The notes under the pieces are model-generated. The model searched no databases, was not told the DNA's origin, and saw only the letters and a program-made list of their open reading frames with translations. From Paludibacteraceae bacterium (GTDB lineage: Bacteria; Bacteroidota; Bacteroidia; Bacteroidales; Paludibacteraceae): 64,000 nt of DNA. The position numbers and the translations under genes were made by a program. Positions within the stretch are counted from its first letter, which is position 1. The number at the start of each line of letters is the position of its first letter. Below, in pieces: positions 60,935-64,000 of this stretch. Location: NCBI GenBank assembly GCA_017451525.1, contig JAFTOD010000006.1:90469-154468 (forward strand). The letters run 5' to 3'.

Positions 60935-61180
60935 ATGAAGCGCATGTTGTTCATATTATTGGTGTTGATTGGTTGTTGTCAATTGTCAATTGTCAACAGT
61001 CAACTATCCAATAGTAAATTGTCAAATGGTAAATATCTTGATGATGCTTATTATTGGCCAGTGGTGGATACGATTGTGCCTACCGAGCCGATATATGATA
61101 AGAACGCGCGCGAATTTATTTTCTTGGAAGATACAACGCAATATCCCGATACGGTAGTAATGCGCATAGTGGAAAAATGA
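60935..61180 (+). CDS. Small lipoprotein upstream of the porin
   Basis: About 81 aa from the ATG at 60935; a start at 60944 is also possible because transcription from the sigma-54 site should begin near 60931. The N terminus MLFILLVLIGCC is a lipoprotein signal. After the cysteine, QLSIVNSQLSNSKLSNGK is encoded by about eight units of a 7-bp TTGTCAA-type repeat (60976-61029). The remainder (DDAYYWPVVDTIVPTEP) has no recognised domain. The stop overlaps the start of the porin gene by 4 bp. Confidence 0.6.
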   Translation: MKRMLFILLVLIGCCQLSIVNSQLSNSKLSNGKYLDDAYYWPVVDTIVPTEPIYDKNAREFIFLEDTTQYPDTVVMRIVEK

Positions 61181-62613
61181 AACGCGCAACCTACATATTA
61201 TCTTTTTGCTTTTGGTTGTCACTTCTCAACTGTCAGCTATCAGTAGCCCAAGATGTGCAACGTTTTGCTGAACGTCAAATCATAGGTACGGCTCGTTACG
61301 TGGGTATGGGTGGCGCAATGACGGCTATCGGTGGCGACCCTTCGGCTGTGATAGATAATCCTGCGGGGTTGGGCTTATACCGACGTAGTGAGATTGCACT
61401 AACTGTTGATGAAACCATTGATCGTACGCAGCAGGTGGGGAGTGAGGATACATACCAACGTGCCCGCTTCGCAGCGCCTCATGTGTCGGCTATCTGGGCA
61501 TGGGGAAATCCGAGCAAGCAACGTGGTATGATCTATAATAACTTCATGTTTTCGGTCAATCGCCTTGCTAATTTCAATCGTGATGTGGTAGTAAGCGGTC
61601 GTGGGATGGGGATGGCAGAGACCATTTGCCAAAAGACCAATGGATTGGCAGAAGAATCTCTATACGACACGCCTTGGGACGATGTAGAAATAGGTTGGTT
61701 GAGCATATTGGGTTATGAAGGGTATTTGATTGACCCTCACGTGGATTCGCTGGCATCCAATCTGTTTGATAAGTATGCATGGATACCTGCCATAGACTTT
61801 GCTGACGGCACGTTGTCTGTTTCAGAATCAGGTACTTATGACCAATATACGCTTTCGTGGGCAAGCAATATCAGCAATCAATGGTATATAGGTGTGAGTT
61901 TGAATATCCCTACACTGAGTTATACTAAACATGTGTCGCATAGAGAAACCGACCGTATCAATTCTGCTGAACTGAAATCAATGTATCATCTTTCTGGATT
62001 GGGTGTAAGTGGTTCTATTGGTTTGATTTACCGTCCTATTCAAGCATTGCGTATCGGTGCTTCATTCGAAACACCAACGATGATGAGTCTTTCGATGCAG
62101 ACTGAAGGCGATATGTATTCCACGTTAGCTCCAGAGGATATTCTGACCCCAGAGAGTGGCATTATTAGCACAGAAATGGTGGCACCATTGCGCACGAGTG
62201 TGAGTGTGGCAGGTCAATTAGGTAGTATAGGCTTGTTGGCGTTGCAATATGATTATGCCCATGCCGTGGAGATGGAGGATGTACATACTTTGCGTATAGG
62301 GGCTGAAGTACAAGCTTGCCGTGGCTTCTTCCTGAATGCGGGTTATGTATATGAGTCATCGTTCTTAAACGAAGATCCTGTATGGCAATTGGCATACAAC
62401 GACATACGAACAGATATGGATTATCGCTACACAGCGTCTTCGCAGTACGCGAGTGCTGGTTTGGGTTATCGAAGTGATATGGTGGTGGCACAAGTGGCGT
62501 ATCAATATCGTTGGCAAACGCTCCACCAATATGCTACTGAGATGCAGATGACAGCAATGGATGTACATGCTGATACGCATCGTATTGTGGCTACATTGGC
62601 ATGGCGATTTTAA
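61177..62613 (+). CDS. Outer membrane protein, OmpP1/FadL/TodX-like
   Basis: 478 aa. A signal peptide (to about residue 24) is followed by QRFAERQIIGTARYVGMGGAMTAIGGDPSAVIDNPAGLGLYRRSEI (landmarks GTARYVGMGGA and NPAGLGLYRRSE), the plug start shared by FadL-like channels. The rest alternates aromatic and polar residues as in a beta-barrel and ends VATLAWRF with a terminal Phe, the usual outer-membrane assembly signal. Such proteins take up hydrophobic compounds. It is coupled to the small lipoprotein, and both follow the sigma-54-type promoter. Confidence 0.82.
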   Translation: MKRATYILSFCFWLSLLNCQLSVAQDVQRFAERQIIGTARYVGMGGAMTAIGGDPSAVIDNPAGLGLYRRSEIALTVDETIDRTQQVGSEDTYQRARFAAPHVSAIWAWGNPSKQRGMIYNNFMFSVNRLANFNRDVVVSGRGMGMAETICQKTNGLAEESLYDTPWDDVEIGWLSILGYEGYLIDPHVDSLASNLFDKYAWIPAIDFADGTLSVSESGTYDQYTLSWASNISNQWYIGVSLNIPTLSYTKHVSHRETDRINSAELKSMYHLSGLGVSGSIGLIYRPIQALRIGASFETPTMMSLSMQTEGDMYSTLAPEDILTPESGIISTEMVAPLRTSVSVAGQLGSIGLLALQYDYAHAVEMEDVHTLRIGAEVQACRGFFLNAGYVYESSFLNEDPVWQLAYNDIRTDMDYRYTASSQYASAGLGYRSDMVVAQVAYQYRWQTLHQYATEMQMTAMDVHADTHRIVATLAWRF

Positions 62614-62659
62614 CAATTCGTGCCTTGAAACTATAAATTTTAAATTTTCAACTCACTTT

Positions 62660-62675
62660 TGGCACGATAATTGTT
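62660..62675 (+). promoter_or_regulatory. Sigma-54-type promoter upstream of the structured RNA
   Basis: TGGCAC (62660-62665), 5 bp (GATAA), TTGTT (62671-62675). The expected start of transcription is near 62686, 30 bp before the first stem of the RNA. Confidence 0.5.
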
Positions 62676-62715
62676 AATAATTCAACAACGAGCACAGCGA
62701 GTGATCTTTTAACAT

Positions 62716-62917
62716 ATTGTTGCATTGCTTAGAGACCGGAAAACTCAACAAATTTTATCTTACGAGGTAGGTGCTTTTCTAATGGCGTGCTAATACTCTC
62801 TGCCGAGACCGACTCACAAAGTCGTAGCGATGAGGTAGTTAGATTACAAAGGGTCTGTACCCCTCAAATCCTGTTTTATAGGAGTTTTCTCGAGTAAAAG
62901 CAATGCAGCAATTTTTT
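62716..62917 (+). ncRNA. Structured RNA of about 200 nt ending in a terminator
   Basis: A 15-bp closing stem pairs ATTGTTGCATTGCTT (62716-62730) with AAGCAATGCAGCAAT (62898-62912), one G-U pair, followed by a T run. Inside, GAAAACTC (62739-62746) pairs with GAGTTTTC (62882-62889). Smaller hairpins include GACT-CACAA-AGTC, GGG-TCTGTA-CCC and TCCT...AGGA. No ORF fits it. It could be a free small RNA (6S-like in length and closing stem, though more branched), or a 5' regulatory element with a terminator ahead of the HAD gene at 62946. It has no motif of tmRNA, RNase P or SRP RNA. Confidence 0.6.
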
Positions 62918-62945
62918 ATGTTAGCGAGGTAAGTAGTTAATCATT

Positions 62946-63614
62946 ATGAAACAGAACAGAGCATATTTCTTTGACATGGACGGGGTATTGTTTGACTCCA
63001 TGCCCCATCATGCCATCGCGTGGGAAGAAGTGATGAAGGCACACGGGATTCCGTTTACTGCCCGTGATTGTTATATCAACGAAGGTCGCACAGGTGAATC
63101 GGTCATTCGTGAGGCATTCCAACAAACTATTGGCAGAGATGCAACTCCAGATGAAGTAAAGACGATTTATGCAGAGAAGTCAGCATACTATCACCGATTG
63201 ATCAATACCGCTACGCCTACCATTCCAGGCGTGGCAGAGGTGCTGCAGTTTGTTAAAGATTCTGGCAGTCAAATATGGGTTGTTACTGGCTCTGGTATGC
63301 GAACATTGTTGGATAGTCTGAATACGGTATTTCCATCTATCTTTCAGCAAGATAGAATGATTACAGCTTTTGATGTGACGCATGGGAAACCCGATCCTGA
63401 GCCTTATCTAAAGGCATGGGAACGCTCTGGACTGAAGAAAGAGCAATGCTTCGTTATTGAGAATGCGCCCTTGGGTATTCGCTCTGGTAAAGCAGCAGGA
63501 TTGACTGTTTATGCCGTGAATACGGGTATATTAACCAAGGAAGACTTAGCTCAAGCGGACAAAGTCTTTGATAACATGACCGAACTGCTTGCTTTCTTGC
63601 AAGAAGACAGTTGA
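62946..63614 (+). CDS. HAD hydrolase, beta-phosphoglucomutase-like
   Basis: 222 aa. Motif I FFDMDGVLFDSMP (about 8-20), motif II WVVTGSG, the Lys in HGKPDPEPYLKA (about 141-152) and motif IV FVIENAPLGIRSGKAAG. The cap is of the C1 beta-phosphoglucomutase/phosphatase type. Substrates in this subfamily are sugar phosphates and related small phosphates; which one is unknown. It starts 29 bp after the T run of the structured RNA, so its expression could depend on read-through of that terminator. Confidence 0.85.
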   Translation: MKQNRAYFFDMDGVLFDSMPHHAIAWEEVMKAHGIPFTARDCYINEGRTGESVIREAFQQTIGRDATPDEVKTIYAEKSAYYHRLINTATPTIPGVAEVLQFVKDSGSQIWVVTGSGMRTLLDSLNTVFPSIFQQDRMITAFDVTHGKPDPEPYLKAWERSGLKKEQCFVIENAPLGIRSGKAAGLTVYAVNTGILTKEDLAQADKVFDNMTELLAFLQEDS

Positions 63615-63627
63615 TCGTGTATCTGTC

Positions 63628-63770
63628 TCTTCCTCCTGCCTTCTGCCTGCATCTTTCCGCTTTCTTTCTCGAAACTACCTCGTTACCACTTCGATACCAA
63701 TCCATTACTATCCAGTACTTTCCCCGTCCCCTTTACCTATCTATCCCTCGCCTCTACACCCTACACCAGA
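63628..63770. repeat. 11-bp-period degenerate repeat, about thirteen units
   Basis: Continuous 11-mers after the HAD stop, for example TCTTCCTCCTG, TTTCTTTCTCG, AAACTACCTCG, TTACCACTTCG, ATACCAATCCA, TTACTATCCAG and TACTTTCCCCG. Strongly pyrimidine-rich on the plus strand. It is followed by the promoter at 63798-63829. Confidence 0.7.
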
Positions 63771-63797
63771 AAAATTGCTACCAAAAAAACGTTTTGT

Positions 63798-63829
63798 CTT
63801 GCACATCTCGAAAAAAAAGTGTATCTTTG
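63798..63829 (+). promoter_or_regulatory. Promoter of the truncated right-edge gene
   Basis: CTTG (63798-63801), 20 bp, TATCTTTG (63822-63829), in TTGCACATCTCGAAAAAAAA context. Confidence 0.75.
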
Positions 63830-63859
63830 CGAGCGGAATTGTAAATTGCAAAGAAAATT

Positions 63860-64000
63860 ATGTCAAAAGAACTATTGAATAGCGCATCACCAATAAGCAT
63901 CGAATCAATCTATGCTGCTATTCGTGATAACGGATTTTCAGAGCAAACAACACAACTTATTGATAATTTCACAAACGACATACTCAATGGAAAAACAAAC
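63860..64000 (+). CDS. Start of an unidentified gene, cut by the window edge
   Basis: ATG at 63860 with 47 open codons to the edge, beginning MSKELLNSASPISIESIYAA and continuing with IRDNGFSEQTTQLIDNFTND. It is preceded by a good promoter 31 bp upstream, so it is very probably real. The soluble, Asn/Ser-rich N terminus is not enough to name it. Confidence 0.6.
   Translation, partial: MSKELLNSASPISIESIYAAIRDNGFSEQTTQLIDNFTNDILNGKTN

Overview
The window looks like a chromosome segment of a gut-type Bacteroidota, order Bacteroidales; genus not resolved. Reasons: almost every transcription unit starts with the Bacteroidota promoter TTTG/CTTG - 19-20 bp - TAnnTTTG, there is little sign of Shine-Dalgarno sequences, and the gene set is typical (BspA-like leucine-rich repeat protein with a T9SS-like tail, OmpP1/FadL-type porin, fused RibBA, DUF4143 ATPase, AbiE, RhuM). 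No tRNA, rRNA or CRISPR array was recognised.

Region 1 (1-10.5 kb, minus strand) is a defence island built around a type I restriction-modification system. The order of transcription is hsdM, an AbiJ/HEPN-like gene, hsdS, a reverse transcriptase, a small membrane coiled-coil gene, abiEi, abiEii, a DUF4143 ATPase and hsdR. hsdR is open at the left edge of the window. Five cargo genes lie between hsdS and hsdR.

Region 2 (10.5-20.5 kb, minus) carries an acyltransferase, a cysteine desulfidase-like gene, a glycan operon (GT2, GT4, UDP-GlcNAc 2-epimerase, polysaccharide deacetylase), a phosphatase, an MscS channel and a lipoprotein.

Region 3 (20.5-31.5 kb, minus) is accessory. It has a PIF1-like helicase with a TPR tail and its small partner, then a four-gene unit: sigma factor, membrane anti-sigma-like protein, secreted caspase (with one in-frame TGA) and a secreted 1253-aa TPR-CHAT protease. 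A promoter-bounded stretch without a long ORF and a RhuM gene follow.

Region 4 (32-64 kb) is mostly housekeeping: rlmB, dsbD, nadE, cdd, an LptF/G permease, ribBA, Fe/Mn superoxide dismutase, reverse rubrerythrin, a beta-CASP nuclease, pgi, gpsA, lysS, rarA, trpS and two HAD phosphatases. Set in it is a GH3-type acyl-adenylase, a transporter, and a steroid 5-alpha-reductase / old-yellow-enzyme / short-chain dehydrogenase trio that matches the layout of Bacteroidota bile-acid (isoallo-LCA) gene clusters. Four sigma-54-like promoters (TTGGCACG-N4-TTG) precede superoxide dismutase, rubrerythrin, a lipoprotein/porin pair and a structured RNA of about 200 nt.

The most unusual genome-wide signal is short-period degenerate tandem repetition. 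Intergenic blocks repeat every 11 bp at about ten places. A 10-bp repeat contains the start codons of two genes. Related 7-10 bp repeats sit in frame inside proteins (RarA, RibBA, a lipoprotein). A larger structured intergenic repeat occurs twice, at 10.6-11.0 and 31.6-32.2 kb.
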